From: a virus | Strand: one strand, 5' to 3' | IMG/VR virus record: IMGVR_UViG_3300046804_000492 | Span: 1-28,624 of that record | DNA length: 28,624 nt | In this document: piece after piece, positions 1 to 6,846 of the stretch | How the letters are laid out: each line of letters opens with the position of its first letter | Numbering within the stretch: the stretch's first letter is position 1 | The notes under the pieces: generated by a model | The model's input: only the letters and a program-made list of their open reading frames with translations | Told to the model about the DNA's origin: nothing | Databases searched by the model: none | Program-made: the position numbers and the translations under genes

Positions 1-76
1 GTTCTGCTTCGTAGTGTGCTACGAAATCGGGTAGTCTACTGATATCGTTACTGACTATTGTTAACCAATTTGCCAT
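1..76 (-). CDS. 5' end of an unidentified phage gene (truncated by window edge)
   Basis: An ATG at 76-74 directly follows the TAA stop of the upstream gene (TAAATG junction), so the two are translationally linked. The 25 visible residues begin MANWLTIVSNDISRLPDF and run open to the window edge. Its position at the end of the UvsX operon would suit a small recombination or replication accessory protein, but 25 residues are too few to assign it. No function is claimed. Confidence 0.6.
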   Translation of the reverse strand, partial: MANWLTIVSNDISRLPDFVAHYEAE

Positions 77-328
77 TTAGTCCCATTCTTCGTCTTGGTA
101 TTCGTCTTCTTCGTAATCTTCGTATTCTTCTTCTTGGAAGTGTTCGTCTGCATAATCTTTCAGAGCCTTAGTAATATCTTTATCTCTAAACTCATCCTTG
201 ATAGCATCAATTTCAAAGTTATTTTCAATAAGATATGTAACTAAAGAGTCTGCCGCTTCACGGCGGTCATTAAAATCAATATGCTCTCTTAAAACTTCCC
301 AGACTTCGCTTACTGAACTTAGATTCAT
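77..328 (-). CDS. Small acidic protein of the UvsX operon, unknown function
   Basis: 83 residues from the ATG at 328-326; an in-frame GTG one codon upstream (331-329) could also serve. An AGGA element lies 5 to 8 bases upstream. The ATG overlaps the TGA of the preceding gene (ATGA-type junction), showing translational coupling with the 61-residue gene and UvsX. The N-terminal half looks helical (VWEVLREHI, SLVTYLIEN) and the last 20 residues are almost entirely Glu, Asp and Tyr. Such acidic tails are common in phage proteins that mimic DNA or contact basic partners, but this is only suggestive. I do not recognise a named family. Confidence 0.8.
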   Translation of the reverse strand: MNLSSVSEVWEVLREHIDFNDRREAADSLVTYLIENNFEIDAIKDEFRDKDITKALKDYADEHFQEEEYEDYEEDEYQDEEWD

Positions 329-513
329 CACTGTGATCCTATCTTTGTCTTAATTTGATTAACTAATTCTTTTCCTAAGTCAGTATAAAACTGATCCTCA
401 GAAATTCCGATAGGTAGTTGTGTCGCCAAGTCTATAGCTAGTTGCCCTGTAAACTGCACCTTAGGTCCAAATGTTTGGTCATCAGATACAATCTCTGCTG
501 TTGTGATAATCAT
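328..513 (-). CDS. Small protein translationally coupled to UvsX, unknown function
   Basis: 61 residues, start ATG at 513-511 overlapping the UvsX TGA by the ATGA arrangement; it ends in TGA overlapping the next start. The sequence is mixed alpha/beta in character (MIITTAEIVSDD, then an amphipathic C-terminal helix ending KTKIGSQ). There are no cysteines, signal peptide or membrane segment. Its place between UvsX and the acidic protein makes a recombination or replication accessory role plausible, but nothing in the sequence proves it. Confidence 0.75.
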   Translation of the reverse strand: MIITTAEIVSDDQTFGPKVQFTGQLAIDLATQLPIGISEDQFYTDLGKELVNQIKTKIGSQ

Positions 514-1601
514 TCTGTAGTGTCTCCTTCATCAGTGGTTTCTACAGTATTACTTATCTCAGCTTTATCATTTCTTAATGGGAAGTCTTTCATCACAGTA
601 TCCAAACAACCATCTGTGTTTGCTTCCCATGCTTTACGGAACTTCTTAATTACTTCACCGTCAACAGTAGTGTATACTAAGCTGTTACCCTCTTTCTTTA
701 AGAGTTCTTGCTTTTCAATCATGTCAACTAGACCACTGTATGGGCTCATACCTGTCTTGTAAGGAATCTTCACTTGCACACCCTCGAAAGGTTTTGCATA
801 GCGAGTTTTCATAATCTTACAACCAGCACGAATACCGTTTACTTCTGTAACCTTGTTGCCATCTTCATCTTCTTTCAACTTCATCTTTTTCATCGCAACA
901 ACGATTGACGATGCGTAAATGAAACCTTGACCACCAGAGATTTTGTCATCAGGGTCAAACATATCTTGTGAGGCATAAGTGTGATTAGTTGCCACTAAGC
1001 CGATGCCTAGACTACCGAACATGTTAACACAGTTACGAACAAGTGCTGTAAGTGCTTTAGGCTTGCGACCCATATCACCTTTCAAGTCACCTGCATCAAA
1101 CTGATTAACGTCAGTTGGTGTCAACAACATACCCAATGAATCGATGATGAACAGAACTTTAGGTCTGTCTTCGACGGGCAATGCTTTGTAATCAGTAACA
1201 AACTTACTGATTGTCTTGGCTACGTCATCAATCATAGCCATGTTTAATTTTAATAATTTTGATTCATCAGTATCAACACCGAGATTATGCAACCAATCTT
1301 CGTCCAGAGCATTCTCCGAGTCGATGAGGATAACAAATATCCCTTGTTCTTGTGCGTGTTTGACAAGGTTACCTGAACAAATGTAACTCTTGCCCGCACC
1401 GCTTTCTCCAGCGAATACAGTAACTTTACCAAGAGGTACACCTTTATTAAAGTCACCACTGATAAGATAGTTAAGTGCGTAATTACCTGTGCTGATCCAA
1501 TCAGTAGGGTCATTGAATCCAACGCTTAATCCTTCAATACTTTTTGTAATGTCCTTGCGGAACTTGCTAATGTCAAATGGTTTTCCCAATTTGTTCTCCA
1601 A
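510..1601 (-). CDS. uvsX: UvsX-type RecA-like recombinase
   Basis: 363 residues, close to T4 UvsX (391). It forms filaments on single-stranded DNA and catalyses strand exchange in phage recombination-dependent replication and repair. The Walker A motif GESGAGKS lies at about residues 65-72, and the Walker B strand FIIDSLG at about 151-157. A block around ATNHTYASQ and ISGGQGF matches the RecA-type DNA-binding loop region. The start is unusual: no in-frame ATG occurs before residue 121, so the TTG at 1601-1599 is the best start. It lies inside the 3' end of the upstream gene, just after an in-frame TAG. The gene overlaps its neighbours on both sides, forming a UvsX operon. The T4 partner gp32 is two genes upstream. 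The family call is firm; the exact start is less so. Confidence 0.95.
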   Translation of the reverse strand: MENKLGKPFDISKFRKDITKSIEGLSVGFNDPTDWISTGNYALNYLISGDFNKGVPLGKVTVFAGESGAGKSYICSGNLVKHAQEQGIFVILIDSENALDEDWLHNLGVDTDESKLLKLNMAMIDDVAKTISKFVTDYKALPVEDRPKVLFIIDSLGMLLTPTDVNQFDAGDLKGDMGRKPKALTALVRNCVNMFGSLGIGLVATNHTYASQDMFDPDDKISGGQGFIYASSIVVAMKKMKLKEDEDGNKVTEVNGIRAGCKIMKTRYAKPFEGVQVKIPYKTGMSPYSGLVDMIEKQELLKKEGNSLVYTTVDGEVIKKFRKAWEANTDGCLDTVMKDFPLRNDKAEISNTVETTDEGDTTE

Positions 1602-1803
1602 TCTTAAATTCTTTGTCTAATAGTTCAGGACATTTTTGTGTCAATAACTCAATCTCGTAATCTTGAGGGAAATGACGCAATGCATGTCTTGCTCGGTCAC
1701 GAACTATGCTCGGGACCCTAGGTGTTTTGCCAGGGTCACATAGTTCTTCCAAGAGCTTTTTACCTGCCTTAAGGGCGCGGTATCTTTCGTCTGGTAGTGT
1801 CAT
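1573..1803 (-). CDS. BPSL0761-like small protein
   Basis: 76 residues from an ATG preceded by AAGGAG, ending in TGA within the start region of UvsX (about 29 bases of overlap). The N-terminus (MTLPDERYRALKAGKKLLEEL), the PRVPSIVRDRARHALRHFP segment and the length resemble small bacterial proteins of the BPSL0761 family from betaproteobacteria; this is from memory of the family pattern and was not searched. The family has no known activity. Its presence between gp32 and UvsX suggests capture of a host-type gene into the phage recombination operon. Basic residues are abundant in the centre (RDRARHALR). Confidence 0.75.
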   Translation of the reverse strand: MTLPDERYRALKAGKKLLEELCDPGKTPRVPSIVRDRARHALRHFPQDYEIELLTQKCPELLDKEFKIGEQIGKTI

Positions 1804-1817
1804 GTGTACTCCTTAAA

Positions 1818-1833
1818 GGGGACCGAAGTCCCC
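1818..1833 (-). promoter_or_regulatory. C(UUCG)G hairpin between gp32 and the downstream gene
   Basis: On the minus strand the sequence GGGGAC-TTCG-GTCCCC forms a perfect 6-bp stem closed by a UUCG tetraloop. It starts 8 bases after the gp32 stop and is followed by TTTAAGGAG, the ribosome binding site of the next gene. C(UUCG)G hairpins are known to be frequent in T4 intercistronic regions. With only three U residues after it, mRNA stabilisation or partial termination is more likely than full termination. Confidence 0.75.
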
Positions 1834-1841
1834 ATTACCTA

Positions 1842-2855
1842 TTAGGCTTTGTTTTGACGAGCACGAATCATTGCTAGAATGTCTTGTGCTTTTTCACTAC
1901 TTGCTGATGTTGTTGGGACTTGAACTGGTTGACTTGCTTGAGCAGGTTCATCATCACCATCCCACGGTTCTTTAGCTTCTGCTACGGGTGCTGTTGCGGG
2001 TGCTTGTGCTACTGGAGCTGAAGCTGGTGTTGAATCCGCGGTTGAACCTGCTGAAGGAATATCTAAACCATAAGGCTTGTAGTATTGACCCCAACGGTCT
2101 GGGTCATATGCTTGACCATCAACTGATGCTTCAAACATTTCTTTGATGATGCGTAGTTCTGCTTCAGTTGGTTGCTTCGGTAAGAAGTCACGCAAGTTAA
2201 ACAAACCATGTGCATTAATTGCTTCTAGTTCAGCCTCTGTCAATGGGCTTTCACGGCGTGCCCATGAACTAGTTGAATAGTCGGCATAGCCACCTTTAGA
2301 AGTTTTCTTGATGTTGAAATCTAGACCACGCATGTAATCAGTTGGCATTTCAAGGATTTCAGGATCCATGATACCACCTTTGATGATTGGGAAGATTTGT
2401 GATGTGATAGCAAAGCGGCGAATTGGGTTCGCTGGTACCTTGTCATCACCTAGTGGGTTTTGACGAACAAAACCTTGGAAGATGTATGAACGCTTCTTCC
2501 AATACTTGTTTGCCATTTCTTTCAATGACTCGTCTTTATACCAAGGACGAACTTCTGCTAACACTGGGCAAGAGTTTGGTACATACATATCGTTACAAGG
2601 AACTTGAACGATAACTTGCTTAACGTTAGGTTGACCCTTGACGCCATTGAATGGCAATTTGATAATATTCTTTTCGACCCAGAAGAATTCATTTTTAGAA
2701 TCACCGTCTGGCAAGAAACGTACGGTAGCTGTTGTACCTTCGTCAATGTTCCAGTGGGGGTAGATAGAGTTATCTGATTGGGCGTTGCCTGTGTTGCCCT
2801 TAGACTTGTTTTCTTGTGCTGCCAAACGAGCACGAATTTCTGCTAATGATGCCAT
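1842..2855 (-). CDS. 32: gp32-type single-stranded DNA-binding protein
   Basis: 337 residues, near the T4 gp32 length (301). It coats single-stranded DNA during replication and recombination and works with UvsX. The core segment around residues 85-132 contains C87 and C96, followed by RPWYKDESLKEMANKYWKKR and SYIFQGFVRQNP, the conserved gp32 core pattern. T4 binds zinc through three Cys and one His; only two Cys are visible here, so zinc binding may be altered. The C-terminal third is a low-complexity Ala/Pro/Thr/Gln linker with a short acidic patch, ending in a helix (AQDILAMIRARQ). The start ATG has AAGGAAA upstream and a roughly 100-base leader with its own promoter. Confidence 0.93.
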   Translation of the reverse strand: MASLAEIRARLAAQENKSKGNTGNAQSDNSIYPHWNIDEGTTATVRFLPDGDSKNEFFWVEKNIIKLPFNGVKGQPNVKQVIVQVPCNDMYVPNSCPVLAEVRPWYKDESLKEMANKYWKKRSYIFQGFVRQNPLGDDKVPANPIRRFAITSQIFPIIKGGIMDPEILEMPTDYMRGLDFNIKKTSKGGYADYSTSSWARRESPLTEAELEAINAHGLFNLRDFLPKQPTEAELRIIKEMFEASVDGQAYDPDRWGQYYKPYGLDIPSAGSTADSTPASAPVAQAPATAPVAEAKEPWDGDDEPAQASQPVQVPTTSASSEKAQDILAMIRARQNKA

Positions 2856-2974
2856 AATATATTTCCTTATAAAATTTTGAGATGGTCTCTGTTGTAATAG
2901 TCGCCACTACCTATTAGTGACTAACGCAAACTATAGTTTAGCAAATCTATTTGCTTGCGTCAATAGTATTTATG
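2856..2974 (-). promoter_or_regulatory. gp32 leader with overlapping sigma70-type and T4-late-type promoters
   Basis: On the minus strand, TTGACG (2963-2958) and TAAACT (2940-2935) are separated by 17 bases, a good sigma70 promoter. A CATAAATA box (2974-2967) lies just upstream. The spacer holds a perfect inverted repeat GCAAAT-AG-ATTTGC. The transcribed leader contains a second possible hairpin around GTCACT and AGTGGCGAC. T4 gene 32 is autoregulated through a leader pseudoknot and unstructured operator, so a similar operator here is plausible but not shown. Confidence 0.6.
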
Positions 2975-3000
2975 CCTGTTATGGTAAAATAGAAATTTAT

Positions 3001-3870
3001 TTACCCCAATTTACATAATTCTAACCCACTTAGTATCTCACCATCCATTAACATCTGGAATGGATGCTTCCCCCAGAATTCATTTTGAATCCAGCATCTG
3101 TTTTCTTTATCGAAATCAAACCAAGGACTGAACCCCAACACAAAGTTAATTCGGTCAACGGTTGTCTCTCCTTGGTGATAAACTCTATGACCCATGCCAG
3201 TATCCCATGAATAGGCTTTGCCGAGTTCTAGGTGGTAAGGTTTCTCACCTATCATTTGGAACAAGTAGTTTGATTCTGTTGTTATAGGAATATTGATCCT
3301 GAGGTTAAGGAAAATGTCTTCATCACGATGCCATGAAAGGGTGTCAAAGACTGGGTTCTGTTTACCGGCAGTTATCACACCTAACCTACTTCGTATCATT
3401 GTTCTCTTGCATCTGGAGTCTAAAAATTCTTTGACATAACCATAGTTATATAACCTAGTTTTTTCAGTAAACCCATATGTGTCCAAGTAACTATTCTTTG
3501 TGTTCTTAACATTTACTGTATTGTAATCATAAAATTGAGTAATTTTATTTTGTGGAGTGCCTAACGTTCCCCCATCTTTATCAATATTATCTTGGTGTTC
3601 TGGATTGTACACAAAACTCAATCCACCATACTTATTATTCATTTTACCCAAGTCGCTACTCGCCCAGGCTCTAAACCCGATTTCATCTAATGCTTTTTTA
3701 GTGTCGGCTACTAACTTGTCTTGGTCGTAGTCTTTGATAAACATTTCTATCTTATTTGCGGGAATATCTTTTTTAATCTGTTCCCATTTTTCTTTACTGT
3801 TAGTATTAAACAGAATGTGTCTATCAACTGGAATGTCTTTTACATCATCTAAATAAATTTTAATAGTCAT
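3001..3870 (-). CDS. 2-oxoglutarate/Fe(II)-dependent oxygenase-like protein
   Basis: 289 residues from the ATG at 3870-3868; an earlier in-frame ATG at 3894 falls inside a terminator hairpin and is unlikely. The sequence carries an HxD iron motif in LSWHRDEDIF (about H181, D183), a distal His in GHRVYHQGE (H228 or H232) and an Arg (R240) suited to bind the 2-oxoglutarate carboxylate. This is the order expected of cupin-fold hydroxylases of the aspartyl/asparaginyl beta-hydroxylase or prolyl hydroxylase type. The N-terminal 150 residues are not recognised. Substrate unknown; T4-like phages often carry such genes. A TTTAAATA box ends four bases before the ATG and there is no clear Shine-Dalgarno, so the message may be nearly leaderless. 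Confidence 0.7.
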   Translation of the reverse strand: MTIKIYLDDVKDIPVDRHILFNTNSKEKWEQIKKDIPANKIEMFIKDYDQDKLVADTKKALDEIGFRAWASSDLGKMNNKYGGLSFVYNPEHQDNIDKDGGTLGTPQNKITQFYDYNTVNVKNTKNSYLDTYGFTEKTRLYNYGYVKEFLDSRCKRTMIRSRLGVITAGKQNPVFDTLSWHRDEDIFLNLRINIPITTESNYLFQMIGEKPYHLELGKAYSWDTGMGHRVYHQGETTVDRINFVLGFSPWFDFDKENRCWIQNEFWGKHPFQMLMDGEILSGLELCKLG

Positions 3871-3874
3871 CACG

Positions 3875-3882
3875 TATTTAAA
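3875..3882 (-). promoter_or_regulatory. T4-late-type promoter box TTTAAATA
   Basis: TTTAAATA on the minus strand, one base different from the T4 late consensus TATAAATA. It ends four bases before the ATG at 3870 and immediately follows the terminator of the upstream unit, a logical place for a new transcription start. Confidence 0.45.
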
Positions 3883-3884
3883 CA

Positions 3885-3908
3885 AAAACCTCACATCAGT
3901 GAGGTTTT
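3885..3908 (-). terminator. Rho-independent terminator between 3913-5250 and 3001-3870 genes
   Basis: A perfect 10-bp stem AAAACCTCAC / GTGAGGTTTT with a 4-base loop, followed on the minus strand by TGTTT after a run of five T. It begins 5 bases past the TAA of the upstream gene. Because the stem is symmetric it could also act on the plus strand. Confidence 0.85.
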
Positions 3909-3912
3909 GTTG

Positions 3913-5250
3913 TTATTTTATTAACTGCTTGATTCTTTCTAGTTCACGCATTGTACTTTCGGATAAATCATCTTGTACTGCGTATTCTAGTTCGTCTAAT
4001 CCAATAAGACCTGATTCTACATCTCTAATCATTTCATCCTTGTTAGCAGAAGGTTCGACTTTACTAATATACAAGTCAATCAATTCCAATGTTTCAGGTG
4101 GTAATGTGCTTGAGGAAACTTTTGTTTTTACTTGAGCGTTTGCTTTCTGTCCTACACGCTTTACCATATCTTGGTATTCGTCATCGTAGTCTGCTTCAAC
4201 ATTTTTATCAAACAATGTGTTGTTCTCGTCCAAATCATCTTCTTGTAATTGTGATCCGATTAGGTCTGATGCCCATTCTTCGAGTTCGGCAACTTCTGTC
4301 ATCTTAACATCTTCACCGATGTTCTTTTTAAGTTTACCTAAAATAGGCATGACTGATTCAATGCGAGGATCCAATGAGCTAGATTTAAACATTTCTGATA
4401 AATCTTCCGAGACTTCATCTTCCATCAATGATGGGGTCCAAGATTCAAAATAATTATTGTAGCCTTTCTTACCGGCTAACTTGTGTAATGTTTCACGTAA
4501 GTTTTGATAATGGTTAACACCTTCAGTAACTAAACGTTGCACTGATTCGTTAAACTGTTTGCTACGAGTGGCACGGACAAAGCCTGCCATCTTAGAATAT
4601 TCTTCGCATAGGCTAGTAATGTGTTGACCTCTTTCGTCATAAGGTGTACCACCTTCTGCGATATGTCTTGCATAAACTCTTGCTAATCCTGGCTTAGTTG
4701 TAGGAGCTAGGAATCTTTCACCTTGTGCATTTTCAATGAAGATTTTAGCAACGTTGCGATATCGTTGTTCACCTTCTTCTATGGGTCTGTTATGTTGGAT
4801 GATAATCTTACATTCAGGAATGTTATCGCTATAACTCTTAGACTTACCCATTGGGTAATAACCTTCATCTAGTTTTTTAGTGTGTGCTCGTTTAGCCATA
4901 TCGTATTTTAACCTATCCATATATCTTGTATCAAAACTTAATTGGTTGTTGTGTGCGAATAGTGACAATTTCTTCAACAACTGGTGCCAAGATTCTGAAT
5001 CAGTGTCTCCTGATTTTGGACTGTTTTCTACATCTTTACCGTAGTAGACAATCAATTGGCGCAAACCGTCAATCGTCAATGTTACTTTACCGTAATCTAC
5101 ATCATCTTTGACGAAATTGAATTGAAAAACTTCTGCTTCTTCTGGGACTGGCATTTCTTTACCAGAACTGTCATATAAGACAGGGTCATATCCTCTACTT
5201 TGCAAGAAAGCGAATAAGCTGTTGTTTAGTGAATCTTGATTTTTTGGCAT
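3913..5250 (-). CDS. Conserved phage protein next to the terminase, probably virion-related
   Basis: 445 residues, start ATG at 5250 with a GATAAATA box about 21 bases upstream and only a weak ribosome site. No named domain is recognised. The middle part (about residues 130-260) is basic and looks folded: a KSKSYSDNIPECKIIIQHN segment, then RYRNVAKIFIENAQGERFLAPTTK and YARHIAEGGTPYDERGQHI. The C-terminal half is highly acidic and helical, with many Glu/Asp clusters. Its position directly after the terminase and its late-type promoter suggest a structural, head-assembly or DNA-packaging role. That is inference from context. Confidence 0.85.
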   Translation of the reverse strand: MPKNQDSLNNSLFAFLQSRGYDPVLYDSSGKEMPVPEEAEVFQFNFVKDDVDYGKVTLTIDGLRQLIVYYGKDVENSPKSGDTDSESWHQLLKKLSLFAHNNQLSFDTRYMDRLKYDMAKRAHTKKLDEGYYPMGKSKSYSDNIPECKIIIQHNRPIEEGEQRYRNVAKIFIENAQGERFLAPTTKPGLARVYARHIAEGGTPYDERGQHITSLCEEYSKMAGFVRATRSKQFNESVQRLVTEGVNHYQNLRETLHKLAGKKGYNNYFESWTPSLMEDEVSEDLSEMFKSSSLDPRIESVMPILGKLKKNIGEDVKMTEVAELEEWASDLIGSQLQEDDLDENNTLFDKNVEADYDDEYQDMVKRVGQKANAQVKTKVSSSTLPPETLELIDLYISKVEPSANKDEMIRDVESGLIGLDELEYAVQDDLSESTMRELERIKQLIK

Positions 5251-5271
5251 GTTTTGATAATCCGAATAATG

Positions 5272-5279
5272 TATTTATC
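5272..5279 (-). promoter_or_regulatory. T4-late-type promoter box GATAAATA
   Basis: GATAAATA on the minus strand, matching the T4 late consensus in seven of eight positions, about 21 bases upstream of the ATG at 5250. It overlaps the TGA stop of the terminase gene. Confidence 0.6.
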
Positions 5280-6825
5280 ACCCTAGGATCGCAAAGAAGG
5301 GTAAGGGAAGCACAATATCCTCATGGTCTCTAATCTGTTCTTCTAGACTATAATGATAGTCTCCTAAATCCTGAATCATTCGTGTAGTTAATAATACTGC
5401 TGCCACTAAGTCGTCAGTTTCACCGATTTTGGCAGCAAAACTGTCTTTACTCGCAATGTAATTCTTTAATTCAGAAATCAAACTGTGACTATGAATCTTC
5501 ATCCTCTTTGATTCTAATAGATGCTTAAACTTTGTACACGCAGCCATCTTAGTTTTGTGTGTTGTTGTAAAACCCTTGCGCTTCTTACCGGGCTCTGAAA
5601 GAAAGATACCCGGTATGTTTGCTTCTCCGTATTCAGCTAATGAAATCAAAGCACCCTCACCCACAGTATTGTTCTCAACTGAATAATAAATGTTGTTGGG
5701 TTCGTTTGTACATTCACTAATGTACTTGCAGATTCCTGCTAAAAGTTTAATTTGCTCAGGGATAGTAGTTTTGTTGTGCTTCCACTCACCAACTTGAGTG
5801 GTTGAGTTTGCTTCAAAAATTTGAATGGCTGCATAGTCTCCACCTGTACCAATAGCAGGATCTAATGCAACTGTATAAATCTTATCTTTCTCTGGTTTCT
5901 TGTACCATCGAATCTGACCTTGACGATGTGTAGGTTCACTGCCTTCTAAATCAATCAGTGTGTTGGGATTGATTAGAGTTTCGTCAGCAATAATGAACTC
6001 ACAACCAATCTCTCGGCGGAATCTATCCTCACCTAATTGAGCCTTCATTTTAGCAGCCCATTCTTCGTCACGTTCTGGATGTTCTTGCCAGTGAGCACGA
6101 TATGCTTTAAAGCCGTTCACACCCACGTCAGTTTTATTACCAAACTCATCTTCGCATTTGTTGGCACCCTTCCAGATAAGAGCGAACTGGTCTTCGTCTG
6201 AGTTAGGAGTACTTGTGATAATCGCTTTACCACCTGTCGCTAGAGTAGGTGTAATAGCAGTCCAGAATTCTGTAGCGATACTTGGCCGAACGAATGCAAA
6301 TTCGTCTAGGTATAACAATGTAATAGACATACCACGACCAGTGTTTTCAGTAGTTGTCGCTGAAACGATACGTGATCCATTCTCAAAGTCTAACGAGCCT
6401 TTGTTGTATGTTGTTACACCTGCTTTAATGTGGTCAGGACAGTTTTCGTATGCGTAGCGAACACGTTGCATAATTTCTTGTGCACCTGTGTATTTGTGTG
6501 CCGCAATAAGAATAGTTGAATCAGGTACAAACATAGCATACCACAATAGATAACCGGCAGCACTTGTTGACTTACCTGTTTGTCGTGGCATCAATGAGAT
6601 ACTATAACGATTCTGATGGTAGTTCTCAATCAATCGTTTCTGATATTCCCATGGATGATAATTCATACTACCCTTTGTAGGGTGTTGAATCATAAAGAAA
6701 TTGTCCATGAAGTACATTGGACCCGTGTCAGGATCACAACACTTGATAAAGTCATCTAACTCTTTATCGTCTTTGAACTTTGTCTTGACATATGGAGTTT
6801 TTACTAAGGTAGGTGTATTTGCCAT
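5278..6825 (-). CDS. 17: Large terminase subunit (T4 gp17-like)
   Basis: 515 residues. It is the ATP-driven DNA-packaging motor and headful nuclease that docks on the portal. Walker A is RQTGKS at about residues 81-86, the form usual in gp17 relatives. Walker B with the catalytic Glu is LLYLDE at about 170-175, followed by the ATTTENTGRG/ITSTPN coupling region. The C-terminal RNase H-like nuclease shows VALDPAIGTGGD (D322, D330), SVEN (E384) and TDDLVAA (D471, D472), the expected acidic cluster. It is shorter than T4 gp17 (610) but complete in both domains. The ATG is preceded by an ACTAAATA box only five bases away, with no Shine-Dalgarno. Confidence 0.96.
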   Translation of the reverse strand: MANTPTLVKTPYVKTKFKDDKELDDFIKCCDPDTGPMYFMDNFFMIQHPTKGSMNYHPWEYQKRLIENYHQNRYSISLMPRQTGKSTSAAGYLLWYAMFVPDSTILIAAHKYTGAQEIMQRVRYAYENCPDHIKAGVTTYNKGSLDFENGSRIVSATTTENTGRGMSITLLYLDEFAFVRPSIATEFWTAITPTLATGGKAIITSTPNSDEDQFALIWKGANKCEDEFGNKTDVGVNGFKAYRAHWQEHPERDEEWAAKMKAQLGEDRFRREIGCEFIIADETLINPNTLIDLEGSEPTHRQGQIRWYKKPEKDKIYTVALDPAIGTGGDYAAIQIFEANSTTQVGEWKHNKTTIPEQIKLLAGICKYISECTNEPNNIYYSVENNTVGEGALISLAEYGEANIPGIFLSEPGKKRKGFTTTHKTKMAACTKFKHLLESKRMKIHSHSLISELKNYIASKDSFAAKIGETDDLVAAVLLTTRMIQDLGDYHYSLEEQIRDHEDIVLPLPFFAILG

Positions 6826-6830
6826 AACAA

Positions 6831-6838
6831 TATTTAGT
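6831..6838 (-). promoter_or_regulatory. T4-late-like box ACTAAATA abutting the terminase start
   Basis: ACTAAATA on the minus strand, six of eight positions matching TATAAATA. Exactly five bases (TTGTT) separate it from the terminase ATG. In T4 the late box covers about -13 to -6, which would put +1 at the A of this ATG. Confidence 0.4.
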
Positions 6839-6846
6839 TAGGAATG

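Noticed and set aside
1599-1630. Possible upstream extension of UvsX through an in-frame TAG
   Set aside because: The five codons upstream of the TTG lead to a TAG with no ATG or ribosome site behind it, and the region already encodes the end of the BPSL0761-like gene. The TTG start gives a normal UvsX N-terminus.
3871-3894. Earlier ATG start for the oxygenase-like gene
   Set aside because: It lies within the stem of a terminator hairpin, and the ATG at 3870 follows a promoter-like box.
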